Assembly: GCA_963744875.1 (NCBI GenBank)
Contig: CAVUVQ010000034.1
Coordinates: 372,001 to 436,000, forward strand
Source: JACDAE01 sp963744875
GTDB lineage: Bacteria; Chloroflexota; Ktedonobacteria; Ktedonobacterales; Ktedonobacteraceae
Length of the DNA: 64,000 bases
Reading direction: 5' to 3'
This document shows, piece by piece, positions 45,210 to 54,505 of the stretch. The notes beneath the pieces are model-generated. The model saw only the letters and a program-made list of their open reading frames with translations. It had not been told where the DNA came from and did not search any database. The translations under genes were made by a program, and so were the position numbers. How positions within the stretch are numbered: the stretch's first letter is position 1; each line of letters starts with the position of its first letter.

Positions 45210-46109
45210 TCAGCCTTGTGCCGTTTCTATCACATGCGATAGGTGTAGCCATTCCTCAATACTCAATGTTTCAGCACGGCGGCTGGCATCAATTGCGGCA
45301 GTTGCGAGCCAGGAACGAACCACTTCATTCTTAACATGCAGGCCATGGGTAAGCGAATTGTGAAGTTGTTTGCGCTTCTCCGAAAAACCCGCATGCACAA
45401 CACGAAAGAACTTTTCACGTTCCGCCGGTAAAAGCGGTGTCTGTGGGTTCACATCCACGCGTAGAATAGCGGAATCCACTTTGGGGGCCGGGTAAAATGC
45501 GCGTGCAGGGACACGGGCGATAATACGCGGCTGACCATAGAACTGAACACTCACCGCCAGTACGCTTAACGATCCTGGTTCGGCAATAATGCGTTGTGCG
45601 ACCTCAGCCTGCACCATCACCACAATAAGACGAGGCGGATTAGCGCTCTCCAAAAAATGACGAAAAGTTGGTGCCGTAATATAATACGGGAGGTTTGCCA
45701 CCAATTTGTATGGTGCTTGAGCGAAGATCTCTACCGGATCTAGAAAGAGCAAATTACGTGCCACCAGTTCCACATTAGGATATGCAGCAGTCGTATTCTT
45801 CAATAACGAGAGCATATCGCGCTCCAACTCAACAGCAACCACGCGCCGGGCCTGTTTTGCCAGTTCGCGCGTCAGCACCCCGGTGCCAGAACCCACCTCT
45901 AATAGCTCGTCGTCCGGCTCAATTGCAGCAGCCTCAACGATATTCTGTAAAACGGAGCGATCAACCAAAAAGTTCTGACCAAAGGATTTGAGCGGGCGCA
46001 TACGATGAGCAGCGAGCAAATTACGTAGTTCTTGCACACTTGTCAGATCTATCTCATTGTATTTATATTGTTTATCTTGTATCTCTGATGATTGTGGGCT
46101 ATCAGTCAC
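45210..46109 (-). CDS. rsmA: 16S rRNA dimethyladenosine transferase RsmA (KsgA)
   Basis: An rRNA methyltransferase of the KsgA/Dim1 family, which dimethylates two adjacent adenosines in helix 45 of 16S rRNA during ribosome assembly. Key motifs: RPLKSFGQNFLVDRSVLQ, LLEVGSGTGVLTRELAK (SAM loop), VVAVELERDM, then NLPYYITAPTFRHFLE with the catalytic NLPY. The C-terminal helical domain is complete (LPAEREKFFRVVHAGFSEKRKQLHNSL). The start is uncertain: the GTG at 46109 with AAAGAGAAAC upstream gives 299 residues. The frame is open to a TTG at 46202, but those residues do not match the family. Confidence 0.92.
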   Translation of the reverse strand: MTDSPQSSEIQDKQYKYNEIDLTSVQELRNLLAAHRMRPLKSFGQNFLVDRSVLQNIVEAAAIEPDDELLEVGSGTGVLTRELAKQARRVVAVELERDMLSLLKNTTAAYPNVELVARNLLFLDPVEIFAQAPYKLVANLPYYITAPTFRHFLESANPPRLIVVMVQAEVAQRIIAEPGSLSVLAVSVQFYGQPRIIARVPARAFYPAPKVDSAILRVDVNPQTPLLPAEREKFFRVVHAGFSEKRKQLHNSLTHGLHVKNEVVRSWLATAAIDASRRAETLSIEEWLHLSHVIETAQG

Positions 46110-46230
46110 GATGTTTCTCTTTACCTTAAAAGTTTTTTTTAATGTAACAGGGTATGGAGAGGATGTCAAATCCTTTACGCGAAGCGATTTGATCAGGAAC
46201 AAACTCCTGGGGAAGTTCTAAATTCTATCC

Positions 46231-46818
46231 TTACCAACGCCAGATACTGCGCCAGACCGCCCGCCCCAACACAAGACCAAGAATGGCAAGCACTAACCCT
46301 GCAAGCAGCAAAGCACCCAGAACGATAAGAGGAATCAGGATGATGAAGCCGAGCACAGTCAGGCCAGCAAAGAATATACCCCCAACGAGTATTATTAGAG
46401 GCTTGATGAAAATGATCACCAGAGCAAGCGTGATGATCCAGCGTAAAAGATGTTTATTTTTATGTTGCTGGGGGCGTGCCCATGACGGTACTTGACCATA
46501 CATACGCTGCTGTTGCCGATATGGTTGATAACCATTCTCCAGAGCATCCCCATCGGGACTGAAACGCCGACGACGAGATTGACGTTCCTGTGCATTTGTC
46601 TCACGCAAATGTGCGCCACTTCCTGGGTCGGGCGTATTGCGCGTAACACGATCCTGAGCGCGATAGCTATAAGGCGGAATCGTCTCCTCAAAGGTTGAAG
46701 GATGTTCGTCCTTAGGCATATTACTGCTTCGCGCAGCCTTATAAGGACGCTTGTATGTTTCTTCACTTCCCTGAGAGTCGCCATCTTGCGGCTCTGGAAC
46801 GAGTTGTTGCTGGCTCAC
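46231..46818 (-). CDS. Hypothetical membrane protein with disordered N-terminus
   Basis: A 195-residue protein of unknown function. The first 120 residues are hydrophilic and rich in R, Q, P, S and E, with the basic RRRRFSPDG segment. The last 70 residues are two or three hydrophobic helices (LLRWIITLALVIIFIKPLIIL, and IILIPLIVLGALLLAGLV), ending in RAVWRSIWRW. Start GTG at 46818 follows AAGGAGAATGTATC. A copy of the 18-bp element shared with the DivIC/FtsB-like gene lies 36 bases upstream. The architecture and that element hint at an envelope role, but there is no family match. Confidence 0.7.
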   Translation of the reverse strand: MSQQQLVPEPQDGDSQGSEETYKRPYKAARSSNMPKDEHPSTFEETIPPYSYRAQDRVTRNTPDPGSGAHLRETNAQERQSRRRRFSPDGDALENGYQPYRQQQRMYGQVPSWARPQQHKNKHLLRWIITLALVIIFIKPLIILVGGIFFAGLTVLGFIILIPLIVLGALLLAGLVLAILGLVLGRAVWRSIWRW

Positions 46819-46854
46819 GATACATTCTCCTTGTCACACCTGGAACCCTCACTA

Positions 46855-46872
46855 ATAAAATACGTATCGGGT
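46855..46872 (-). promoter_or_regulatory. Shared 18-bp upstream element (copy 2)
   Basis: On the minus strand this is ACCCGATACGTATTTTAT, identical to 13159-13176. Flanking bases differ on both sides, which limits the shared unit to exactly these 18 bp. Both copies lie just upstream of GTG-started membrane-protein genes on the same strand as the element. Confidence 0.55.
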
Positions 46873-47067
46873 AGTAAGAGGTTGCATTATAAATTGGTTA
46901 AGATTTCCACGCTTAAAAGTCTCGGTATCCCCAATGTGGGGGGTATCTTCGCCTATAAAGGAGTCACTATGGTATTATTGAGGATGGTATCCATAAAAAT
47001 GAGAAGCGATGGCAAGGGATGATACACAAAACGAATGTATGTCTATGATCATTAGGAGAGACGTTGC

Positions 47068-49518
47068 ATGTCTATAGATGAAATTGACAATAATCAGTAC
47101 GGGGGGAAACGAGATCTCGTTCCTTCTGCCAATGCTAATAACGATACATTGAACAGAAGTTATATCCCATACAGAAACCAGGACATTGCAACTGTTCCCG
47201 AGCAGTCCGGCACCAAACAGCCATTATCATCGCAAGAGTTGCAAGCGCTCCACCGCGTGCGCATTAACCGTATGATCATGCGCAAACGCCGCCAGGCTCG
47301 TGTTTCAAAGGACATGGTACCACGGATAGTAACTACAACAGTGATCGTCCTGGCACTGCTAACACTGCTTGTTTCTGGAAGTGTTGGTGCTGGCTATGCT
47401 TACTATCAAACACAATTACCTCTCTTAAATGGCATTGCACAACATTCATTATTTCAAACAACGCGTATTTATGACCGTAACGGGACATTACTCTACGAAC
47501 TTTATGATCATCAGCAAGACAAAGGACGCCGTACATATATTAACTACAACGACATATCTCCCCTACTAGTGAACGCCACAGTTGCGGCTGAAGATCGCAC
47601 ATTCTGGACAAACAACGGTGTTGATTTGAACGGCATCATACGAGCGGCCTTCTCGAATGCACAAAGCAATCAGGTAGTAGAGGGTGGGAGTACTGTTACG
47701 CAGCAGTTGATCAAAAAAGAGTTTTTTGACGGGCAAAATCGCACCGTTCAGCTCAAAGCGGAAGAGGCGCTACTCGCTACAGGACTGACGCAGCAATACC
47801 CGAAGTGGAAAATCATGGAGATGTACCTGAATACTGTCTACTATGGTGACCTCAATTATAGTGCGGAAGCGGCTGCACAGGACTTTTTTGGATTGCAGCC
47901 AAAATGTTCTCACACAATCTGCAAGGCTGCTGTTGGTCAACTCGACCTTGCCCAGGCATCAATGCTTGCAGGCTTACCACAGGGTCCTTCGCTGTATAAT
48001 CCAATTATCAACAAGCCTGCTGCGCTCGCCAGGCAGAAAGTTGTACTGCAAGCGATGCTCACAATGGGTGTCATCACAGCAAAACAAATGACGCTGGCTG
48101 AGCAGGAGATGGCAAAATACACGTTCAAATCTCATTCTATTAACAACTCGTCTCTGGCTCCCCATTTTGTGCGCTACGTGATCGATGATGTGTTGATCCC
48201 ACTCATAGGAGCACAAAATCTGGAGGATGGTGGTTACAGTATCTATACAACACTGGATCTGACATTGGAAAAGAAGGTTGAACAGATAGCTTATGACAAG
48301 CTCTATAATCTGCATTACTCTGATTTACTTGGCAATGTCGTACTGGCAAGGGACTACAATGTTAACAACGCGGGCGCGGTAGTAATGAATCCATACAATG
48401 GCGAGATTCTGGCTATGGATGGTAGCGTCAAATACGGGATGAATACACCACAGGTAAGGGGAGAAGACAACGTCACTTTAGAGCAACGTCAACCAGGATC
48501 GTCATTCAAACCAGTTGTCTATGCAACAGATTTCGAGATGGGGTGGTATCCGGCAATGAATGTACCTAATCATTCAACGATCTACCCATACGTAGATAAA
48601 AATGACCCAAGTGGCTTCTACCATCCAGGCAACTATGGGGGAACCTATATTAATAGATTTCCTAGCACAATTCGTAACACTCTTGCTAATTCGTTTAATA
48701 TACCAGCTGTTGATGGTATATTGTATGCCGGTATTGGAAATGTGCAAAATATGGCTGGCCGCCTTGGACTTAACGAAGTTGCAAATCAGAAAGCTTCGAA
48801 TGTAGGACCATCAATGGCTCTTGGTTCTAGTGGTGTATCACTTCTTAATATGACGAGTGCTTATGCAACGTTTGCTAATAAAGGCGTACATGTGCCACCA
48901 ACCTCTATTCTGGAAATCAGTAATAACGAGGGACAGGCAATCTATAGGTACGACGAAATGCACCCGCAAGGGAAACGTGCATTAGGAGCGGATATCTCCT
49001 TTTTGATGAGTAGTATACTTTCTGATAATGCAGCACGTTATGAGGAGTTTAGTCCGGGTAATCCTCTTGAGCTGGATCGGCCTGCTGCAGCCAAAACAGG
49101 CACAACCAATAACTTCAAAGACAACTGGACGATGGGCTATACACCCTATTTAGCAGTTGGAGTATGGGCTGGTAACAGTGATGATACTGCAATGAACAAT
49201 GGGGTCATCGGTATTACAGGCGCAGCCCCAATCTGGCATGATATTATGGAATATGCGTCACAGCGCTACCATTTCCCACCTGACGACTTTGCAAAACCCG
49301 CTGATGTTCATGCCGGTACCGTCTCAGCAATGACAGGATTACTTCCCCGGCCCGGCGAGCCTACCGTAACCGACTGGTTTATTGATGGAACGATGCCTAC
49401 GATGATGAGCACTTATACCGCTAATCCACAAAAAAATTGCAATAAGAGACGAGGCTGCCAGCAGCCGGGAAACGGTGGGGGTCAGATTTTCCCTGGACCT
49501 ATTATCGTTAATCCGTAA
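47068..49518 (+). CDS. Class A penicillin-binding protein (bifunctional transglycosylase/transpeptidase)
   Basis: An 816-residue membrane protein of the PBP1A type. A cytosolic basic N-terminus (about 1-90) precedes one TM helix (about 91-112). The transglycosylase domain (about 120-330) has the catalytic EDRTFWTNNGVDLNGI and GGSTVTQQLIKKEFF segments. The transpeptidase domain (about 390-770) has the active-site PGSSFKPVVY, SFNIPAVD and KTGTTNNFKDNW motifs. It polymerises and cross-links peptidoglycan outside the membrane. The C-terminal tail is rich in G, N and P with two C-x-K-x-x-x-C cysteines. ATG at 47068 follows TTAGGAGAGACGTTGC. A strong terminator ends the transcript. Confidence 0.95.
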   Translation: MSIDEIDNNQYGGKRDLVPSANANNDTLNRSYIPYRNQDIATVPEQSGTKQPLSSQELQALHRVRINRMIMRKRRQARVSKDMVPRIVTTTVIVLALLTLLVSGSVGAGYAYYQTQLPLLNGIAQHSLFQTTRIYDRNGTLLYELYDHQQDKGRRTYINYNDISPLLVNATVAAEDRTFWTNNGVDLNGIIRAAFSNAQSNQVVEGGSTVTQQLIKKEFFDGQNRTVQLKAEEALLATGLTQQYPKWKIMEMYLNTVYYGDLNYSAEAAAQDFFGLQPKCSHTICKAAVGQLDLAQASMLAGLPQGPSLYNPIINKPAALARQKVVLQAMLTMGVITAKQMTLAEQEMAKYTFKSHSINNSSLAPHFVRYVIDDVLIPLIGAQNLEDGGYSIYTTLDLTLEKKVEQIAYDKLYNLHYSDLLGNVVLARDYNVNNAGAVVMNPYNGEILAMDGSVKYGMNTPQVRGEDNVTLEQRQPGSSFKPVVYATDFEMGWYPAMNVPNHSTIYPYVDKNDPSGFYHPGNYGGTYINRFPSTIRNTLANSFNIPAVDGILYAGIGNVQNMAGRLGLNEVANQKASNVGPSMALGSSGVSLLNMTSAYATFANKGVHVPPTSILEISNNEGQAIYRYDEMHPQGKRALGADISFLMSSILSDNAARYEEFSPGNPLELDRPAAAKTGTTNNFKDNWTMGYTPYLAVGVWAGNSDDTAMNNGVIGITGAAPIWHDIMEYASQRYHFPPDDFAKPADVHAGTVSAMTGLLPRPGEPTVTDWFIDGTMPTMMSTYTANPQKNCNKRRGCQQPGNGGGQIFPGPIIVNP

Positions 49519-49522
49519 TCAG

Positions 49523-49549
49523 GAGAGCACCCTATCATAGGGTGCTCTC
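49523..49549 (+). terminator. Intrinsic terminator after the class A PBP gene
   Basis: A perfect 12-bp stem GAGAGCACCCTA/TAGGGTGCTCTC around TCA, followed by TTATTCATTTT, starts 5 bases after the stop. Confidence 0.85.
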
Positions 49550-49738
49550 TTATTCATTTTACCTCTGACCTCAGCCTCCAGAATAAATATCGCATGCTTA
49601 TTGCAATTTCTTTTAAAACATATATACTGTTTCCATGCATTAACTATGTTGCGGTGTGGAGTACATTCCATCTTGTGCTAGAAGATAGCCCACGAGCAGT
49701 GCCCACATAGACAAAAATACAATGGAGGCTTCTTCCTC

Positions 49739-50239
49739 ATGGCAGATACGTCAGAACAAAGCACGACTGGTCCAGAATCGATTAGCACCGAGAGCGGATT
49801 TCGTCCTCTCACACGTAGCGAACGGCGCAATATCTGGCTTAAAGAGTATAGCTCGCAAGACTTTGCGCTCCAGGCATGGGCACGATTGGTGGAAAAACAA
49901 AATCTGGAGATTGAAATCATGCTTCAGATGCATGGTTTGCTTGTCTTCGGCACCATGGTCAGCACCGCAGCCTATGCTCAATTCTACATTAACTTGCATG
50001 AAGAAATGTACCGGGAACAAGAACCAGAAACCGCCGATTTTCTACAAGAGTACTACACCGCTCTGATACCTGCACCCGACCAACCTGAAATTGGACCTGA
50101 GGGCCTTCCCATCGTTTTTCGCTATATCCATCTGCGCGAAGTCACGATGATGAGCGCTGGTCACAAAATAAAAGTACCTTACTGGCGCGGCAAGATTAGT
50201 GAGATAGATGGTTTTGTGATAGGAGCTAACGCGGGGTAG
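49739..50239 (+). CDS. Hypothetical protein with a hydrophobic helix
   Basis: A 166-residue protein of unknown function. The N-terminal 30 residues are S/T/E-rich; the middle (NIWLKEYSSQDFALQAWARL, then EIEIMLQMHGLLVFGTMVS) includes a mildly hydrophobic helix that might be membrane-associated. The C-terminal half is acidic with Pro and ends VPYWRGKISEIDGFVIGANAG. No domain is recognised. The ATG at 49739 is preceded by GAGGCTTCTTCCTC. Its stop codon lies in the left arm of an inverted repeat that separates it from the convergent L,D-transpeptidase. Confidence 0.6.
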   Translation: MADTSEQSTTGPESISTESGFRPLTRSERRNIWLKEYSSQDFALQAWARLVEKQNLEIEIMLQMHGLLVFGTMVSTAAYAQFYINLHEEMYREQEPETADFLQEYYTALIPAPDQPEIGPEGLPIVFRYIHLREVTMMSAGHKIKVPYWRGKISEIDGFVIGANAG

Positions 50240-50304
50240 GAGCCAGATTGATCGTTCCTTGCCCCTAATCGATAAATCGTGGATGCGATCAATCTAGCCC
50301 CTAC
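50236..50304. repeat. 19-bp imperfect inverted repeat between convergent genes
   Basis: GTAGGAGCCAGATTGATCG at 50236-50254 matches the reverse complement of 50286-50304 at 17 of 19 positions. The 5' end of the left arm includes the stop codon of the 49739 gene, and the right arm lies 2 bases before the L,D-transpeptidase stop. Its ends (GTAGG...CCTAC) resemble the small interspersed repeats seen near 6781 in sequence style, but no copy-to-copy identity is shown. It may also act as a bidirectional terminator. Confidence 0.55.
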
Positions 50305-50306
50305 GA

Positions 50307-51101
50307 CTACGGGTTAATTTGTACAGTTGTGCCAATTGGTGCCCAACCATACAACCACGAAGCAGCACTGAGAGGCATCGCGACACAACCATGAGAACCC
50401 CATTGCCAGCCGTAGGTCGGATCGTAGTGCCAACCATTGGTGCCCGGACCATAGACCGTATGCCACCAGGAATCGTGCAGGAAGTAGCCACCACTCAGGA
50501 ATTCCAGCGCGTAATTGATGTATGTGGGCGCATACCAGTACGGCGAGCCATAAGGCCAGGGAGAATAGAAGGTTGTGGGGCTGAGCTTCGCAAAGACATG
50601 GAACGTTCCCGTAGGAGTTTCCAGGCCCGGTCTTCCAGTCATCACTGCCGCATTAAAGACTTCCGTACCATTTTGATAGGCATAAAGCCATTGATGTGAG
50701 AGACTTACAACAATCACTTTGCCCTGCGAAGACGGTGCTGGTCCACCCCCACCATTGGATTGATTGGCCGCTATCACCAATCCGCCATATATATAGAGGG
50801 GAACACTACTGAGGCTGGAAATACGATACCAATTGGAGATGTTACCCCAGACGACCTGACCTGAGACGGTCGCATAAACGGTGACAGGGGTACCAGGAGC
50901 ATAGATGGTGACAGCGGAAGCTCTGGTACTGGTTCCCGAGCGTACATTTGCCCAGCCATTTGTTTGCCCAGCCCAGGTACTAGCTCTACTTAAAGAGGCG
51001 GCAGCAGCTACATGAACAGAAGATAGACGTGATGCGAGGATGAGCGCCAATAATACAGCGAACAATCCAGGATACAAGGCCTTTTTCACAGTATTTCCCA
51101 T
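50307..51101 (-). CDS. Secreted L,D-transpeptidase (YkuD) with SH3-like domain
   Basis: A 264-residue exported enzyme. Residues 1-35 are a signal peptide (KKALYPGLFAVLLALILASR). An SH3-like domain (about 40-110, WAGQTNGWANVRSGTSTRAS) precedes the YkuD catalytic domain (about 130-260). The catalytic cysteine is in WGSHGCVAMPLSAAS, with the conserved FLHDSWWHTVYGPGTNGWH before it. YkuD enzymes form 3-3 cross-links between diaminopimelates or attach proteins to peptidoglycan. It therefore acts on the wall alongside the class A PBP upstream. Start ATG at 51101. No operon partner on this strand. Confidence 0.93.
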   Translation of the reverse strand: MGNTVKKALYPGLFAVLLALILASRLSSVHVAAAASLSRASTWAGQTNGWANVRSGTSTRASAVTIYAPGTPVTVYATVSGQVVWGNISNWYRISSLSSVPLYIYGGLVIAANQSNGGGGPAPSSQGKVIVVSLSHQWLYAYQNGTEVFNAAVMTGRPGLETPTGTFHVFAKLSPTTFYSPWPYGSPYWYAPTYINYALEFLSGGYFLHDSWWHTVYGPGTNGWHYDPTYGWQWGSHGCVAMPLSAASWLYGWAPIGTTVQINP

Positions 51102-51297
51102 ATAGCCTCACTTACATGTATAGATATACTCCTCTCTGTTCGGAGTATATACGAAATAGTGTTGGAAATACAAGGTCTATGGGCTGGAATGCTAGAGAAT
51201 GCGAAGTGAAGTCTGAGGATGACTTCGAAAGCTGTAACAGAAAAAACTGAGGATCTTTTCTTGTTACAGCATCATAAATTATATTAGCCAACAACGC

Positions 51298-51939
51298 TTA
51301 AAACAGTGATAATTGCTGAGGTGGCTCTTCCCTACTTTTGGCGGGTTCGGCTACCTTTGCGGGAGACTCAGCAGCCATACGTTCGGCTTCGGCGACGACA
51401 AGAGGAATTTTCTTAAAATCATTGCGAATAACATCTTTAAGACTTGCTTGATGTAGACCAGCGGCTGGATGATACATAGCGATGCAGATATATCCATCTT
51501 TCTTACGAGCCCGACCATGAATAGAACTGATCTTCTCATTGCCGAAGAACTTAGCCATTGAATAGCGCCCTAATGTTACGATAACCTGTGGTTTGATGGC
51601 ATCAATCTGTCGATCAAGATAATTATCACAGGCATCAATCTCTTCAGGAAGGGGATCACGGTTATTCGGTGGGCGACACTTCACAACATTCGTTATAAAT
51701 ACATCTGCACGTTTCAGATTAATGCTTTCCAGCAATTCATCTAGAAATTGACCAGCCGGGCCAACAAATGGACGGCCCTGCTTGTCTTCATGAAAGCCAG
51801 GTCCTTCACCAATAAATAATATCCTGGCGTCTGTATTTCCTTCGCCGGGTACTGCTCTTGTACGACCTTTACAAAGATTACACTTTACACAGGTCGAGAC
51901 CTCTATAGCAACCTCTCGCAACGTCTCCTCTGAGGACAT
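51298..51939 (-). CDS. Type-4 uracil-DNA glycosylase with C-terminal clamp-binding motif
   Basis: A 213-residue iron-sulfur DNA repair enzyme that removes uracil from DNA. The N-terminal CVKCNLCKGRTRAVPGEGN contains two of the cluster cysteines and the active-site loop. VPGEGNTDARILFIGEGPGFHED and FVGPAGQFLDELLESINL are the family motifs. The other cluster cysteines are in VVKCRPPNNRD and DACDNYL, and YHPAAGLHQ forms the uracil-binding loop. The extreme C-terminus QQLSLF fits the QL(S/D)LF motif of proteins that bind the replication sliding clamp, so it may be recruited to replication forks (inference). The ATG at 51939 follows AAAGGGGTAAAGCGCT. It is downstream of pnp on the same strand, 105 bases away. 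Confidence 0.9.
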   Translation of the reverse strand: MSSEETLREVAIEVSTCVKCNLCKGRTRAVPGEGNTDARILFIGEGPGFHEDKQGRPFVGPAGQFLDELLESINLKRADVFITNVVKCRPPNNRDPLPEEIDACDNYLDRQIDAIKPQVIVTLGRYSMAKFFGNEKISSIHGRARKKDGYICIAMYHPAAGLHQASLKDVIRNDFKKIPLVVAEAERMAAESPAKVAEPAKSREEPPQQLSLF

Positions 51940-52045
51940 AGCGCTTTACCCCTTTTCGTTCATCAATTTTAAAAGGATAGGAGGGTAAGACATTATAGGG
52001 AGACGAGACAACCAATATGGTTGTCTGTCCCCCATGATTATTAAC

Positions 52046-54505
52046 CTACCAGCGTCGATCAGGACGTTGGCCAAAACCACCATCGCGGCGTGGGCCAGTA
52101 CTGGGGCTACGACCTGGACCGGCAGGAGGGGTACCAGGACCCATGGGTCGCCGTTGTCCAAAGCCACCACCACTGCTACCACCGCTATTGCGGTCACCAT
52201 AACCACCACCACTACGGCCAGAACCACCATCACGGTCGCCGTAGCCACCACGATCGCGTCCACCACTATAGCCGCCACGATCACCATAACCACCACGGTT
52301 GGGGCCATTATCACGACTTCCGTATCCACCACCAGGACGACCTCCGGGGCCACCACGGCCTGGACCACCACGGCCTGGACCACGTTCGCTATCCAGTTCA
52401 GCCTGTGAAGGCAATTCACCACTCAAGGCAGCCCGACGAGACAGATTGACGCGCCCTTGTGGATCAACTTCGATCACCATAACAGTGATCTCGTCACCCA
52501 CGGACACAACGTCCTCTGGTCGCATGACCTGATAATCTGCCAGTTGGGAAGTGCGTACGAGACCTTCTTTACCTGGAAGGATCTCGACAAAGGCACCGAA
52601 ATCGACGAGACGACGTACCGTACCAGTATAGATGCGGCCAACCTCAACCTCCTCAGTCAGGGCGCGGACAGCATCCATAGCGATCTGCATCGCCTCACCA
52701 GAGGATGCCGAGATGTTAACTGAACCATCATCCTCAATATCGATCTTCGCGCCACTCTCTTCCTGGATCTTGCGGATCATCTTGCCGCCCGGTCCGATCA
52801 CCGCACCGATCTTATCAGGATTAATCTTAATAGTCTGAATACGCGGCGCAAACCCGGACAGTTCCTCACGAGGAGCATCGATTGACTCAAGCATCTTATC
52901 CATGATGAACATGCGTCCTTCGCGTGCCTGCTCTAAAGCGTTTGCCATGATCTCATAGGTGATGCCTTTGACCTTAATGTCCATTTGCAAGGCCGTCACG
53001 CCATCAGCAGTACCGGCAACTTTGAAGTCCATATCCCCAAGAGCATCTTCGATACCCTGGATATCACTGAGAATTGCCCATTTGCCAGCACGTTCGCCCT
53101 CACCTGTGATCAGGCCCATGGCGACGCCAGCGACGGGTGCATGGATAGGCACACCAGCATCCATTAAAGAGAGAGTGGTGCCGCATACAGAACCCATCGA
53201 GCTTGAACCATTCGATGAGAGGACATCAGAGACCGCTCGGATGGTGTAAGGAAACTCATCTTGCGAAGGGATCACAGCTGCAATAGCACGTTCAGCCAAT
53301 GCGCCATGCCCGATCTCACGCCGCCCTGGACCACGAAGAGGCTTGCTTTCGCCCGTCGAGTAGGGAGGGAAATTGTAATGGTGCATAAAGCGTTTGTTCT
53401 CGCTATGATTCAGTCCATCCAGTATCTGCTCATCGCCAGGAGAGCCCAGCGTAATCACGCTCAATACTTGCGTCTGTCCGCGTGTAAAAAGGGCCGAACC
53501 ATGAGTACGGGGCAGGAGACCAACCTCGCATGTGACTTGACGGATCGTTTTCAGATCACGTCCATCGGGTCGTGCGCCATTATCAAGAATGTTATTACGT
53601 ACGTAGGATTTCAGTTCTTTTTCATAAAACGTAATAATATCTTTCAAGCGGTCAGGGTACTGAGTGCCCAGTTCTGCGACCAATTCGTCCTGCACCTGAG
53701 ATAGAGCGGTAGAACGAGCGGCCTTGTTGGGATTGTTTACCGCAGCTTCAAAACGAGGTAGTACAAATGCAGCAACCTTGCTACGCAATTCCTCATTCAC
53801 AAGAGGGGGAGCAAATGTACGTTTGGTAACATTGACGAGTTGGGCTAGCTTCTCCTGCATTTTGATGATATCTTGCAGAGCTTCATGACCAAAGCGCACA
53901 GCCTCCAGCATCAAATCTTCTGGCAGTTCCTTTGCACCAGCCTCAACCATCATTACAGCATCAGATGTACCGGCGATAGCCAGGTCTAATTTGCTGTTAG
54001 GCATCTGAGACTCAGTGGGATTGATGACCAGGTGGTCATCGATGTAACCAACACGAACTGCACCAACAGGGCCAGAAAATGGGATATCAGAGACACTGAG
54101 TGCCGCCGAGGCACCTACAATGCCCATAATGTCAGAATCATTTTCCTGGTCGACTGAAAGGACAGTGATAACAATCTGGACATCGTTGCGGTAACCTTTG
54201 GGGAAGAGAGGACGGAGAGGACGATCAGTAAGACGACAGGCGAGGATAGCGTGTTCACTCGCACGACCTTCGCGTTTGATAAAACCACCGGGGATCTTGC
54301 CAGCGGCATACATACGCTCTTCAACATCAACAGTTAAGGGAAAAAAATCAATACCTTCACGAGGTTCATCGCTGCCAACCACAGTTGCCAGGATAATGGT
54401 TTCTCCATAGCGCACCAACACAGCGCCATTAGCTTGCTCTGCCACGCGACCAGTTTCAATACTCATAACACGGCCACCGATGACAGCTTCTTGACGGTGA
54501 ATCAT
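52046..54505 (-). CDS. pnp: Polyribonucleotide nucleotidyltransferase (PNPase) with RGG-rich tail
   Basis: An 819-residue 3'-5' phosphorolytic exoribonuclease. It has the two RNase PH domains (about 1-145 and 310-540, with LTDRPLRPLFPKGYRNDVQI and SDVLSSNGSSSMGSVCG), a KH domain (IKINPDKIGAVIGPGGKMI, about 552-615) and an S1 domain (VGRIYTGTVRRLVDFGAFV, about 620-690). The last 110 or so residues are unusually Gly/Arg/Asp-rich, with repeated RGG-type units (GPGRGGPGRGGPGGRP, then GGYGDRGGYSGGRDRGG). Canonical PNPase ends shortly after S1. The tail likely increases RNA binding. It follows rpsO on the same strand, the classic rpsO-pnp order. Start ATG at 54505 with GTCGGAGGAAAT upstream. Confidence 0.95.
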   Translation of the reverse strand: MIHRQEAVIGGRVMSIETGRVAEQANGAVLVRYGETIILATVVGSDEPREGIDFFPLTVDVEERMYAAGKIPGGFIKREGRASEHAILACRLTDRPLRPLFPKGYRNDVQIVITVLSVDQENDSDIMGIVGASAALSVSDIPFSGPVGAVRVGYIDDHLVINPTESQMPNSKLDLAIAGTSDAVMMVEAGAKELPEDLMLEAVRFGHEALQDIIKMQEKLAQLVNVTKRTFAPPLVNEELRSKVAAFVLPRFEAAVNNPNKAARSTALSQVQDELVAELGTQYPDRLKDIITFYEKELKSYVRNNILDNGARPDGRDLKTIRQVTCEVGLLPRTHGSALFTRGQTQVLSVITLGSPGDEQILDGLNHSENKRFMHHYNFPPYSTGESKPLRGPGRREIGHGALAERAIAAVIPSQDEFPYTIRAVSDVLSSNGSSSMGSVCGTTLSLMDAGVPIHAPVAGVAMGLITGEGERAGKWAILSDIQGIEDALGDMDFKVAGTADGVTALQMDIKVKGITYEIMANALEQAREGRMFIMDKMLESIDAPREELSGFAPRIQTIKINPDKIGAVIGPGGKMIRKIQEESGAKIDIEDDGSVNISASSGEAMQIAMDAVRALTEEVEVGRIYTGTVRRLVDFGAFVEILPGKEGLVRTSQLADYQVMRPEDVVSVGDEITVMVIEVDPQGRVNLSRRAALSGELPSQAELDSERGPGRGGPGRGGPGGRPGGGYGSRDNGPNRGGYGDRGGYSGGRDRGGYGDRDGGSGRSGGGYGDRNSGGSSGGGFGQRRPMGPGTPPAGPGRSPSTGPRRDGGFGQRPDRRW

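Noticed and set aside
52034..52449. Two long plus-strand ORFs opposite the pnp tail
   Set aside because: They are the antisense of the Gly/Arg-rich repeats and consist of Thr/Ile and His-rich low complexity; no ribosome binding site.
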